Source: Paenibacillus nasutitermitis
GTDB taxonomy: Bacteria; Bacillota; Bacilli; Paenibacillales; Paenibacillaceae
Direction: 5' to 3'
NCBI RefSeq assembly: GCF_014641075.1
Contig: NZ_BMHP01000003.1
Span: 62,001 to 126,000 of the forward strand
Length of the DNA stretch: 64,000 nucleotides
The position numbers were made by a program, and so were the translations under genes. Under the pieces are notes generated by a model, which saw nothing but the letters and a program-made list of their open reading frames with translations, searched no databases and was not told the origin of the DNA. Shown here piece after piece: positions 34,273-42,163 of the stretch. Numbering within the stretch: the stretch's first letter is position 1; the number at the start of each line of letters is the position of its first letter.

Positions 34273-35103
34273 CTATACGATACTCTTAGAGTTTTCGCCA
34301 TTGCTCTGCAACATTTGCTTCAATGGCACCATAGAGTCGTCAGGCACATAATAATTAAACGGATTTTCGCTAATGATGCCGAGCAGCTGCTTACGGACAG
34401 GGTTAGAATTGTTCAGCAGCCCTTCCGATGGAATCGTGTAGTCGATGGGACGCATCCAAATCGGACTGTACCCGAGAAACAGCTGACGGCGAGTCTGATC
34501 GGAATGATTCGGCGCACCCGCATGCCATAAATTTTGTGGGAAAATAAATACATCTCCCGGCTCAGCGCAAATCTGAATTTCGTCCGGCAGCTCTTCCCTA
34601 ACATTATCTGAGTCAGGCTGGTACACATGATTATGTGAACGAGGAATAATCTTCGTATTGCCACGATTAGGCTCTGACATATCACTGAGAATATAACAGA
34701 CCTTTATATAGTACATCGGCGTAAGGCCATTGATTGCCGGAAATTGTGGATGCGGTCCATCCTGATGCCAATTAATGAAGCTATTCGTCGCTGTCCGAAC
34801 ATTGTCCGGATTCGGCTTCCTTACAGTCAGATGAGAAATATGCAGTTGAATGTTATAGCCAAGTAATTGAGCGATTAACGGCAAAACCGAGGGATGATCA
34901 ATTAATGAGGCAATTTCTTCATGACGCTCTACACTATTATAGATATTGTAAGATAGCGATTCTGACTCTTCAGCCAATATTTCGTCGATACCGGCATTTA
35001 ACCTTGCTACCTTGTCCGCGCTTAATACATCCTTAAGCAGCAGGTAACCTTCTTCATTAAACTGTTTGGATAATCCCTGTATAGACGATTTAATAAATGC
35101 CAT
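34273..35103 (-). CDS. Phytanoyl-CoA dioxygenase (PhyH) family Fe(II)/2-oxoglutarate oxygenase
   Basis: A 276-residue soluble double-stranded beta-helix oxygenase. The iron triad is visible: His113 and Asp115 in NWHQDGP, and distal His194 in NLWHAGAPNH, followed by Arg205/206 for 2-oxoglutarate binding. PhyH-family enzymes hydroxylate small molecules using oxygen and 2-oxoglutarate. It is the first gene of the polysaccharide island series, with AGGGGG before its ATG and the promoter/operator just upstream. That position suggests it processes the imported sugar, for instance by oxidative removal of a methyl or other substituent. This role is inference; PhyH proteins act on many substrates. Confidence 0.85.
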   Translation of the reverse strand: MAFIKSSIQGLSKQFNEEGYLLLKDVLSADKVARLNAGIDEILAEESESLSYNIYNSVERHEEIASLIDHPSVLPLIAQLLGYNIQLHISHLTVRKPNPDNVRTATNSFINWHQDGPHPQFPAINGLTPMYYIKVCYILSDMSEPNRGNTKIIPRSHNHVYQPDSDNVREELPDEIQICAEPGDVFIFPQNLWHAGAPNHSDQTRRQLFLGYSPIWMRPIDYTIPSEGLLNNSNPVRKQLLGIISENPFNYYVPDDSMVPLKQMLQSNGENSKSIV

Positions 35104-35131
35104 TCTACAAGCCCCCTAGTTGTTTCACTTC

Positions 35132-35165
35132 TTATTTACACGAGTAGATTTACTCGTGTAAATAA
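35132..35165. promoter_or_regulatory. Perfect 15-bp inverted repeat, likely LacI operator
   Basis: TTATTTACACGAGTA (35132-35146) and its exact reverse complement (35151-35165) flank GATT. It begins about ten bases downstream of the -10 box of the island promoter, a classic blocking position. The LacI gene 0.9 kb downstream is the best candidate to bind it. Confidence 0.75.
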
Positions 35166-35175
35166 TTTCATCAAT

Positions 35176-35205
35176 ACTATAATTGAATCAGATTGCTCCT
35201 GTCAA
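35176..35205 (-). promoter_or_regulatory. Sigma-A-type promoter of the polysaccharide island series
   Basis: Read leftward, a perfect -35 TTGACA (35200-35205) is followed after 18 bases by TATAGT (35176-35181). The start point would fall just before the large inverted repeat. It drives the dioxygenase-LacI-sensor genes. Confidence 0.75.
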
Positions 35206-35597
35206 GGATCAGGTGAATAACGTAACAACGATTCGTTCCTATCGCTGCCGTTGTTGCCTTGCGCCTTAAGGAAGAGGAGGAACTCGTTGAAGAAGAACGG
35301 ATGCTCAGGATGAACCGGCATCCTACAGAGGGGCATACTGTTTGCAGTCTGTCTGCATGACGCTATTGTGTAGGTTTTCCAGCCATTCCCTTTGGCGGAG
35401 CCAAAGAAAAAAAAGAACCGACAGCGAAATGGACCATAATAGCGTAGTCGATCTGGCTGTCGGTGTTGAAAGAAAATAAAGTATTAGACTAGGGAAATAA
35501 AGTTGTAGACTGGCGCGGCGTGCAGCCGGTTCGAGCAACTGCGGCTCTCGCTTCGGGTGCTTCCAGATGGAGACCGACTTTGCGCATCTAGTATAAG
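35206..35597. other. Gene-free stretch between island and FAD monooxygenase gene
   Basis: About 390 bases without a supportable gene. It contains the terminator for the leftward monooxygenase gene (35404-35464). A + strand frame beginning near 35274 reads LKEEEELVEEERM and stops after some 35 codons. Short open frames lack ribosome sites and could be debris. Nothing else was recognised. Confidence 0.5.
35404..35464 (-). terminator. Terminator of the FAD monooxygenase gene
   Basis: Read leftward, ACCGACAGC (35456-35464) pairs with GCTGTCGGT (35417-35425) and is followed by TTCTTTTTTTT. It is 134 bases after the stop codon. Confidence 0.65.
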
Positions 35598-36863
35598 TCA
35601 TTCGATTGTTAGCGATTTATTTGTAAATGAACGCATCCATGGTATCGCGCGTAACATGACCCAACTCATTAGCGGATTCTTGATTGAGAATCGTTTCATC
35701 ATCGTTTTTGATGCTTCAACCTCACGAAAAGCATACTTGCTCATACCCTCTTGATAGGAAAGGATCGCCCACTCAAGCGTTTCGCCTTGTATCGCTATGG
35801 CTTCCAGCTTATCTGCGAGAAGTGCCGCATCACGCAATGCTGTGTTACCTCCATGCGCTCCGGTAGGGGGCATGACATGGACCGCATCTCCCATAAAAAC
35901 AACTCGGGAGACTGGCCACATATCCGGTTTTTTGGCCACTCTAAATCTTACCGGCATGGTATAGTCGACATCAGCCCGCTCTACAAAACGTTGGACAACC
36001 GGATGAAAGTCGCGTACGGCCTCTTGTGCAAGGCGTTGCAGCGCCTCGGCGCCAAGTTTCTCTTGATGTTCCGGAAACTGCTCTTTCGGCAGCAGAATTC
36101 CCCACATCACATAATCATCATTTATTGGCGGTGCTTGGTTCACTCCAAGACGTGCAAAGGCCGTTTGCGGTGCCTCACCGAAGCGCATTGCGGTAAAGAA
36201 GAATCCACGGCCGGATGGACCTATTGCGAATACTCCGCTGGTTTCCAGAGGACGAGGAACGAGCGATCGGCCTTTATGAAAAAGGAGCGATCGGCCATAA
36301 ATCCCCCAGCTGCTGGTATCATCCGGCTCACAGTCGGGTAAAAGCTGCTTGCGAAGGACCGAGTTAACACCATCCGCACCAACTACGAGTGAAGCACGGA
36401 TACAACTTCCATCCGAGAAGTGAAGTGTTGCTCCATCTGATGTTGTCTCAGCACGCAGCACCTCCTTGCCGTAATGCACCCTATCTTGAAGCCCCTCGAG
36501 CATAATGGCGCGGAGTGTTTGGCGATCCACCTGACGTGGCGTTCGCAAGTCAGCACCGCTCGGATCGCCTTTAAAAGTGAGTCTGAATACCTCGCCAAGC
36601 TCTTGGTTAGTTACGCGAAAGTAACTCGCTTTGTCCGTAGGGGAAGCAGTGGCAAGAAACAGCTTAAATAAATGAGGCGGCAGGCATCGCTGAAGAGCTG
36701 CGATACCGTGCTCGTCAACACTGATTCGATATCCTTGGCGACGGATATGTGGCTCAGGATCGCGTTCATAAATTTGCACATCGAACCCGGCGCGAAGCAA
36801 CGAATGTGCCAGGCACAAGCCACTTAACCCGGCACCGGCTATGGCCACTGAAATTTCGGACAT
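35598..36863 (-). CDS. FAD-dependent monooxygenase (PHBH-like)
   Basis: A flavoprotein hydroxylase of the p-hydroxybenzoate hydroxylase superfamily. It has the N-terminal dinucleotide fold IAGAGLSGLCLAHSL with YERD at the ribose-binding position, a middle LVVGADGVNSVLR (the DG motif), and the C-terminal FAD motif FMGDAVHVMPPTGAHGGN. These enzymes hydroxylate aromatic compounds or inactivate drugs such as tetracyclines and rifamycins. The ATG at 36863 follows AAAGGGGATGG. The gene is divergent from a MarR regulator whose promoter carries a perfect palindrome, suggesting induction by the substrate. Substrate unknown; neither a resistance nor a catabolic role can be chosen from sequence alone. 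Confidence 0.88.
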   Translation of the reverse strand: MSEISVAIAGAGLSGLCLAHSLLRAGFDVQIYERDPEPHIRRQGYRISVDEHGIAALQRCLPPHLFKLFLATASPTDKASYFRVTNQELGEVFRLTFKGDPSGADLRTPRQVDRQTLRAIMLEGLQDRVHYGKEVLRAETTSDGATLHFSDGSCIRASLVVGADGVNSVLRKQLLPDCEPDDTSSWGIYGRSLLFHKGRSLVPRPLETSGVFAIGPSGRGFFFTAMRFGEAPQTAFARLGVNQAPPINDDYVMWGILLPKEQFPEHQEKLGAEALQRLAQEAVRDFHPVVQRFVERADVDYTMPVRFRVAKKPDMWPVSRVVFMGDAVHVMPPTGAHGGNTALRDAALLADKLEAIAIQGETLEWAILSYQEGMSKYAFREVEASKTMMKRFSIKNPLMSWVMLRAIPWMRSFTNKSLTIE

Positions 36864-36885
36864 ATTACAGCCATCCCCTTTACGT

Positions 36886-36914
36886 TTGATTGTCAATCGA
36901 TTAATTGGTATAAT
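36886..36914 (+). promoter_or_regulatory. Promoter of marR next to FAD monooxygenase
   Basis: TTGATT (36886-36891), 17 bases, then a perfect TATAAT (36909-36914). It reads toward the MarR gene. Confidence 0.65.
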
Positions 36915-36930
36915 AAGATTTGTAATTAAT

Positions 36931-36946
36931 TTATCTCATGAGATAA
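36931..36946. promoter_or_regulatory. Probable MarR operator, 16-bp perfect palindrome
   Basis: TTATCTCATGAGATAA lies about ten bases past the expected start point of the marR promoter and 27 bases before the start codon. Binding here would give autorepression and could also affect the divergent monooxygenase promoter. Confidence 0.65.
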
Positions 36947-36972
36947 GATAATATTAACGGAGGATGACCTGT

Positions 36973-37428
36973 ATGTCAAGAAATCAAATCATAGACACCC
37001 TTGCGGAAGAATTACGAAATAACAGTACGGTGACGATCATGTTTCACCAAGCGATCGGTACAAAACTGGGATTAAATGCGACGGATCACAAATGTTTAGA
37101 TGTCATATTGAACAATCAACCCATTACTGCCGGTCGTCTTTCCAATTTAACCGGGTTAACAACGGGGGCGATCACGGGTGTATTAGACAGGCTGGAGAAA
37201 GTGGGATATGTTTTCAGAGTCAAAGATCCGACAGACAAAAGGTCGGTATTGATTTCCGTCGATCGGGAAAAGGCGGAAAAGGATATTTTGCCTCTCTTCC
37301 ATTCATTCGGTCAACAACTGAATCAAATGTTATCGAGCTATAATGATAAGGAACTTCAGAAGGTACTCGATTTTATAAGACAATGTAATTGCTTGTTAAA
37401 GGATTTTACAGAAAAAATGATTAAATGA
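36973..37428 (+). CDS. MarR-family regulator, divergent from FAD monooxygenase
   Basis: A 151-residue winged-helix regulator with ITAGRLSNLTGLTTGAITGV as helix-turn-helix, the wing RVKDPTDKRSVLISV and C-terminal dimer helices. The ATG at 36973 lies nine bases after GGAGG; an ATG three codons earlier touches the ribosome site and is less likely. It presumably represses itself and the divergent flavin monooxygenase through the palindrome at 36931-36946, released by an aromatic ligand. The ligand is inferred only from the partner's family. Confidence 0.88.
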   Translation: MSRNQIIDTLAEELRNNSTVTIMFHQAIGTKLGLNATDHKCLDVILNNQPITAGRLSNLTGLTTGAITGVLDRLEKVGYVFRVKDPTDKRSVLISVDREKAEKDILPLFHSFGQQLNQMLSSYNDKELQKVLDFIRQCNCLLKDFTEKMIK

Positions 37429-37568
37429 TCTCCAGAAAAAAGACGCTCCGCCTTAACGCTTTGTTAATCATGGGGGCAGTCTAATACTTATTTTTCAAAA
37501 TTAGGCGATTTCTCGACTTAATAACCCGCGCAGAATCACTCAATCAACAGGTATTGTGAGGAAATAAC

Positions 37569-37866
37569 GGCTTCTGCCTTGGATATCCCTCGTTTACGAT
37601 GGTGCTCGACAACGCCCGCATTCATCATGCCAAGTTGCTGAAACCGTTTCTGGATGAGAACAAGCGGTTTCCCTTCGTCTTTCTACCGTCGTATAGTCCA
37701 CAGCTGAATATTGTCCGATGTAGTGAACAATGTCTTCTACCACGCGGTAATCGAGATTCGCAATAACGTCTCTTCTTTCATGAATGCGGTGATGCTGCAG
37801 CCTCAGATCGTCATTGACCGACTCTGTATCCGGATGGAGTCCGACCATGTCATGGAAATTCTTTAA
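37569..37866 (+). pseudogene. IS630-family transposase remnant, frameshifted
   Basis: The catalytic-domain C-terminus of an IS630 transposase is recognisable in two frames. The first gives MVLDNARIHHAKLLKPFLDE and FLPSYSPQLN, the DDE-domain landmark (37569 to about 37715). From 37723 a different frame gives VNNVFYHAVIEIRNNVSSFM and ends in TAA at 37864-37866. About ten residues (normally the WLK segment with the last catalytic glutamate) are missing at the junction, and the whole N-terminal half is absent. No terminal inverted repeats were found. It is dead and shows past insertion next to the polysaccharide island. Confidence 0.75.
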
Positions 37867-38569
37867 TTCAACTTATATAGAATATGCCGTACAGGAGCGC
37901 CAAGCTTGTATGTTAACCGGAGAAGCCGGGATGGGGAAGACGACCATGGTGCGCGCATTTGCCAAACAGCTTGAATCTTCACTTACGCATTACGAATACA
38001 TTTGTGATTCAGCGCTTACTCCCAAGCTGTTCTACCGAGAAGTGCTCGAGAGGTTAGGCATGAATGGGGCATCGCGTCGGACCGTGCTTAAAAGACAATA
38101 CCAGACGTGCTTGCTAGACCTGTATGAACAAGACAAGTAAACAACGGTCATCGTACTAGATGAGGCACATCGCCTTTCGGAAACAATGATGCAGGAGATT
38201 CGGTTTTTACTGAATTTCAAAGAGGATTCCATGTCACCGCTGGCCTTAATCCTGATCGGTCAGCCTAGCTTGCGCAACCAACTTAAGGCGAGGTATTTGG
38301 ACGCCATTGATCAGCGGATCCAAACCAGATACCAGTTCCAAGGGTTCTCAGAAGAAGAGACGAGGGCTTACATCCAGCATCAAGTCAGGGTATCTGGGTC
38401 TGTGCAGGAGATATTCTCAGAGGAAGCGTTGGTTGCGATTCACCAATTTGGTCATGGTGTACCTAGAAAAATTAATACCCTGTGCAGCCAATCTCTATTA
38501 GATGCATTCGTTCGTGAAAACAGGATTTTTGGTGAAGGGCATGTCCACCGAGCAATGAACGAGATGTAA
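37814..38569 (+). pseudogene. ExeA/TniB-like AAA ATPase of a transposon, in-frame stop
   Basis: The frame contains Walker A GEAGMGKTT, then reaches TAA at 38138-38140, directly before the Walker B strand TVIVLDEAH. It continues in the same frame to 38569 (LIGQPSLRNQLKARY, then GVPRKINTLCSQSLLDAF). This is the layout of transposition helper ATPases paired with DDE transposases. The recognisable homology starts near FNSTYIEYAVQERQ, so the N-terminal leader is lost, fused onto the IS630 remnant. The stop removes ATPase function unless suppressed. No partner transposase is present downstream. Confidence 0.7.
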
Positions 38570-38634
38570 TTCCGACACTCATCTCGGCTGGATACTGTTG
38601 GTCAGTGGCAGTACGAGTGACCATACCCGAGTTG

Positions 38635-38871
38635 TTACGACAATGCCACTGGCCACATCCGACAAGGTGACTGGCTGCGGACACGCTGCCCCTGCTTTAA
38701 TTCAACGCTAAAGACAAATTGCTTGGATTTCGAGTAGCACTCCTTCTTATCCTTCTCGGTAAGTTCGACAATCAACGTCTTGTCTTGGACTTTAAGTGAG
38801 CATTTTGCCCTTCGCTTCCCGCTATCATCTCGCGATAGTTCCTCCAGAATTTCTCCCTTAATTGCGTACTT
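38635..38871 (-). CDS. Hypothetical protein fragment (about 78 aa), doubtful
   Basis: A lysine- and glutamate-rich frame starting at ATG 38871 (MKYAIKGEILEELSRDD, then KCSLKVQDKTLIVELTEKDK). It has coding-like composition but no convincing family. It lies in the debris zone behind the broken transposon ATPase and before the DODA dioxygenase terminator. It could be a relic of the transposon or of a gene it interrupted. Low confidence. Confidence 0.3.
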   Translation of the reverse strand, partial: KYAIKGEILEELSRDDSGKRRAKCSLKVQDKTLIVELTEKDKKECYSKSKQFVFSVELKQGQRVRSQSPCRMWPVALS

Positions 38872-38911
38872 CATTGCCAATTCGAGGGGCGGGCAATCCA
38901 TCCTGATCTGC

Positions 38912-38942
38912 CAAAAAAGACCCATCCGGGAGGATGGAGTCC
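38912..38942 (-). terminator. Terminator of the DODA dioxygenase gene
   Basis: Read leftward, GACTCCATCC pairs with GGATGGGTC (one bulge) and is followed by TTTTTT (A run 38913-38918 on the + strand). It is about 80 bases after the dioxygenase stop. Confidence 0.65.
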
Positions 38943-39021
38943 TATGTCACTTCCACTATGATCGCCTTTCCTCACTTCGACATCCAGACTGGCAAGGCCC
39001 GAGCGTCGATTGACCAGATGA

Positions 39022-39789
39022 TCAAAATTCAAAGCATGTATAACTGAAGGTGCCAAATTCATAGCCGCGGTACAGCAATAAAGGCTCTTCCATGCTGCTG
39101 GAGCTTCCCATGGCCTGGAGCAAAGGTACAAAATGCTCGGCTCTTGGAACTGCCCTCGAAGCGTAAGGCGCAAGCTCCGTATACTGGAACAGCGATGCCA
39201 GATCGCGCTGCCGGATTGTATCGATCAGCCAGTCGTCAAACTGCTCCGCCCAAGGCTCGGGATGCGTTTGGCCGAATTTAAGATAATGAAAATTATGGAC
39301 CGTCGTACCGCTGCCAATAATGAGAATATCCTCTTCCCCCAGTCCCGCCAACGCTTCACCGATATGGTACTGTTCAGCTGCCGTCTGAAAAGGATTGACG
39401 GAAATCGTCACTACCGGGATATTGGCCGCAGGGTACATATAACGCAGCATGATCCATGCGCCGTGATCAAGTCCGCGCTTATTGTCCCTTCTGGTCTCCA
39501 GACCGCGCTCGCGGTATAGCTGCTCGATCCTCCCGGCCAGTACGGGGTCTCCGTGCGCCGGGTAAGTCAGGCGGTACAACTCATCGGGAAATCCGCCGAA
39601 ATCATAGATGGTCGTCAGCGGACCTTCCGCGAACGAGATGGTCGTTACCCGCTCTTCCCAATGCGCGCTAAACAAGACGATCGCCTTGGGGGCGAATCTT
39701 TTGCCCGTATCCTGGAGAAAACGGGTATAATCCGATTCCTGCAAAGCCATGAGCGGCGACCCGTGGTTAATAAATAAGGACGGTATCAT
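39022..39789 (-). CDS. DODA-type extradiol dioxygenase family protein (YgiD-like)
   Basis: A class III extradiol ring-cleaving dioxygenase of the 4,5-DOPA dioxygenase group, 255 residues. Likely metal ligands are His9 in NHGSP, His43 in SAHWE and His165 in TVHNFHYL. His109 in LDHGAW is the catalytic histidine of the family. Such proteins cleave catechols or act as quinone/catechol detoxifiers. GGAGG precedes the ATG at 39789. The gene is divergent from an HxlR regulator, a common pairing in Firmicutes for redox or quinone response. The physiological substrate is not readable here. Confidence 0.88.
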   Translation of the reverse strand: MIPSLFINHGSPLMALQESDYTRFLQDTGKRFAPKAIVLFSAHWEERVTTISFAEGPLTTIYDFGGFPDELYRLTYPAHGDPVLAGRIEQLYRERGLETRRDNKRGLDHGAWIMLRYMYPAANIPVVTISVNPFQTAAEQYHIGEALAGLGEEDILIIGSGTTVHNFHYLKFGQTHPEPWAEQFDDWLIDTIRQRDLASLFQYTELAPYASRAVPRAEHFVPLLQAMGSSSSMEEPLLLYRGYEFGTFSYTCFEF

Positions 39790-39953
39790 TGCAGCAGCCC
39801 TCCAATAGACTCATTTGAATTTGTCATTTTCACTTACTTTATGTTATTAAGTATATTTATATAACTATATTTCGTCAAGTTTTTAAATCTAAAATAGTTA
39901 GTTTGTCTAATTTCGGCTTCGGGAGTATAATGATAGATAATGAGGTGATGAAG

Positions 39954-40346
39954 ATGGATCAGCATAATTCTTGCCAACGGTTCGAAAAGGCTATTGAGCT
40001 GTTAAGCAAACGATGGATGGCTTTAATCGTCTACAAGCTGCTTTCCGGTCCCCACCGATTTGTCGGCCTTGAGAACGCGGTAACGAATTTGAGCGGCAAG
40101 GTCCTCTCTGACCGGTTGAAGGAGCTTGAAGCGGAAGGCATCATTCGGCGGGATGTTTATCCCGAAACTCCTGTAAGAATCGAATATTCATTAACGGACA
40201 AAGGTTACGCCCTGGCTCCGCTTTTTAAAGAAATAGGAGAATGGGCAACCCAATGGGTGGAGCTTCCGGACGACATAGATACGGTCGAAGCTTGCAAGGA
40301 AGCTTCCCCTATATGCTGTAGAGAGGGCGAGACGGAGCACCAATAA
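39954..40346 (+). CDS. HxlR-family transcriptional regulator
   Basis: A small winged-helix regulator: KAIELLSKRWMALIVYKLL, then NLSGKVLSDRLKELEAEGII and the wing RIEYSLTDKGYAL, the standard HxlR pattern. GAGGTG sits six bases before the ATG at 39954, which gives 130 residues. A cysteine (Cys near residue 7, NSCQRFEKA) is in the position used for thiol or quinone sensing by several HxlR proteins, and two more cysteines form SPICCRE near the end. It most likely controls itself and the divergent dioxygenase in response to electrophiles. The sensing idea is inference. Confidence 0.88.
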   Translation: MDQHNSCQRFEKAIELLSKRWMALIVYKLLSGPHRFVGLENAVTNLSGKVLSDRLKELEAEGIIRRDVYPETPVRIEYSLTDKGYALAPLFKEIGEWATQWVELPDDIDTVEACKEASPICCREGETEHQ

Positions 40347-40375
40347 AGCCGGCAAATGCCCCGTTTTTCACAAAC

Positions 40376-40424
40376 AAGCAGCGGACTTCTTCCAGGTGAA
40401 GAAATCCGCTGCTTTTGCTTTTTA
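40376..40424. terminator. Bidirectional terminator between HxlR and alpha-amylase genes
   Basis: AAGCAGCGGACTTCTTC (40376 on) pairs with GAAGAAATCCGCTGCTT and is followed by TTGCTTTTTA rightward and TGTTTGTG leftward. The flanking genes converge. Confidence 0.8.
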
Positions 40425-40507
40425 TGATAGATTTATGAACAGCTTCATTAATGAAGAGGGCTCCTGAACCTTTTGTCCAGAAGCGCTGCGGGAAATTGCT
40501 GTTTGGT

Positions 40508-41980
40508 TTATTTTGGTTCAACCGGCAGCTCAGGCAGGCCCCATACCGATACACTTTCCCCATTGACCGGAAATTGCGCATAACCATCCTCGCCGATGGT
40601 TATATGGTCTTCCCTCGTGTTGGTCAAATCTACCCATACTTCGCCGGTCCGGCGTTCGCCGACAAACATGCGCTTGGATGCTTTCGCGGTATTGGAAATT
40701 ACGACGGCACAGCCCGAGCCTTTGAACTCATCTACGCCGAGCCTCACCCAACCGATTACATGAGGATCGTCGAAGTAATCCTTCTGCTCTCCGTACGCTT
40801 TATGATAGCGGGCATACAAGAGAGGGTCGATTGCTTCCTTCTTCCCTTCAATCGTTTCATCGCCGCCGATCTTGAAATAATCACCGTAAAACACGCAGGG
40901 GTAACCGTCCTGCCGCAGCAAGACAAGGGAATAAGCAATTTGTTTAAACCAGTCCCCCACCCACGATTCCAGCGCCTCGTTAGGCTGGGAATCATGATTA
41001 TCCACGAAAGTTACCGCATTCCGGGGATTCGTGGCTACCAGAGTGTTCTCGAATATTTTGGTCAAATCAAATCCGCCTTTGGTCTGCGAAGCTTCGTACA
41101 GCTTATAATGCAGACAGACATCAAACAAGGAGAGCACGTGGTTCACCTCTCCCAGAAACTCCTGACAGGCTCCCTTGTCGGAGTTCCAGAACTCACCAAC
41201 CACAAAAAAAGACTCCCCGTGCTCCTTCTTGACCTGCTCGACGAATTCCCTCACAAAATGATGATCAATATGCTTAATCGCATCCAGCCGGTAGCCACTG
41301 CATTTCAGCTCATTGGCGAGCCATTTGCCCCAGGAAATCATCTCATCCTTGACCGCCTGATGATTATAGTCAATATTGGCGAACATCAAATAATCATAAT
41401 TTCCAAATGCATCGTCGACATTGTTATTCCAAACCTTGTTCTCTCCGGTAATTCGGAAGATGCCGGACCGGTTCGATTTGGCGTCAAAGTCCGTTCCGTT
41501 AAAATGCTCGAAATTCCATTTGAAAGATGAATACTTCTCCCCGCGGCCTGGAAAAGTGAATTTCGTCCACCCTTCAATGTCAAAGGGTTTGGAGATCTCC
41601 TTCGTCCGGTCCTGGGGATCAACCTCGATTACCTGGAAGACCTCCTTTTCGTCTGCACCTGCTTTATGGTTCATGACCAGATCCAGATAGACGGCGATGC
41701 CGTTTTCTTTGCAAACCGCAATTGCCTCCAGCAGCTCCTGCTTCGTGCCATATTTGGTTCGGACCGTTCCCTTCTGGTCAAATTCGCCCAGGTCATACAA
41801 ATCATAGACTGCATAACCCGTATCATTCACCGATGTTCCTTTAGTTACAGGAGGGATCCAGACAGAATCGATTCCCCTCTGCTTCAGCTTCGGAGCAAGT
41901 TCCTTGAGCCGGTCCCAATGCTTGCCGTCAGACTCGACATGCCACTCGAAAAACTGCATCATCGTATGATTTCTTTCCAT
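40508..41980 (-). CDS. Cytoplasmic GH13 alpha-amylase
   Basis: An endo-acting alpha-1,4-glucanase of the GH13_5 type. It starts MERNHTMMQFFEWH without signal peptide, so it works inside the cell on maltodextrin or glycogen-like stores. The four conserved regions are visible: LDLVMNHKAG, GYRLDAIKHI with the nucleophile Asp, VVGEFWNSD with the acid Glu, and FVDNHDSQP. The ATG at 41980 is preferred over a TTG 24 bases upstream, with GAGGGAG upstream at a slightly long distance. At 490 residues it fits the family. It stands alone between a terminator and a divergent kinase gene. Confidence 0.92.
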   Translation of the reverse strand: MERNHTMMQFFEWHVESDGKHWDRLKELAPKLKQRGIDSVWIPPVTKGTSVNDTGYAVYDLYDLGEFDQKGTVRTKYGTKQELLEAIAVCKENGIAVYLDLVMNHKAGADEKEVFQVIEVDPQDRTKEISKPFDIEGWTKFTFPGRGEKYSSFKWNFEHFNGTDFDAKSNRSGIFRITGENKVWNNNVDDAFGNYDYLMFANIDYNHQAVKDEMISWGKWLANELKCSGYRLDAIKHIDHHFVREFVEQVKKEHGESFFVVGEFWNSDKGACQEFLGEVNHVLSLFDVCLHYKLYEASQTKGGFDLTKIFENTLVATNPRNAVTFVDNHDSQPNEALESWVGDWFKQIAYSLVLLRQDGYPCVFYGDYFKIGGDETIEGKKEAIDPLLYARYHKAYGEQKDYFDDPHVIGWVRLGVDEFKGSGCAVVISNTAKASKRMFVGERRTGEVWVDLTNTREDHITIGEDGYAQFPVNGESVSVWGLPELPVEPK

Positions 41981-42163
41981 AAACGGCTCGGCTCCCTCAT
42001 TCAAAAGTTCTATTATAAGAGATTATACCCAGGGCTAATTTCCTCCAAACAAAGGTGCTTACTACGATATATCAATTCAGAAAAAGAATGTGACAAAACG
42101 CAGATCCCGCTGTTACCGGAGGCGTCTGAATATGGTAATCTTATTCTAGGAGGTGTTCACTTG

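Noticed and set aside
35323..35601. Leftward 92-codon frame behind the monooxygenase gene
   Set aside because: It runs straight through the monooxygenase terminator, lacks a ribosome site, and has no recognisable domain.
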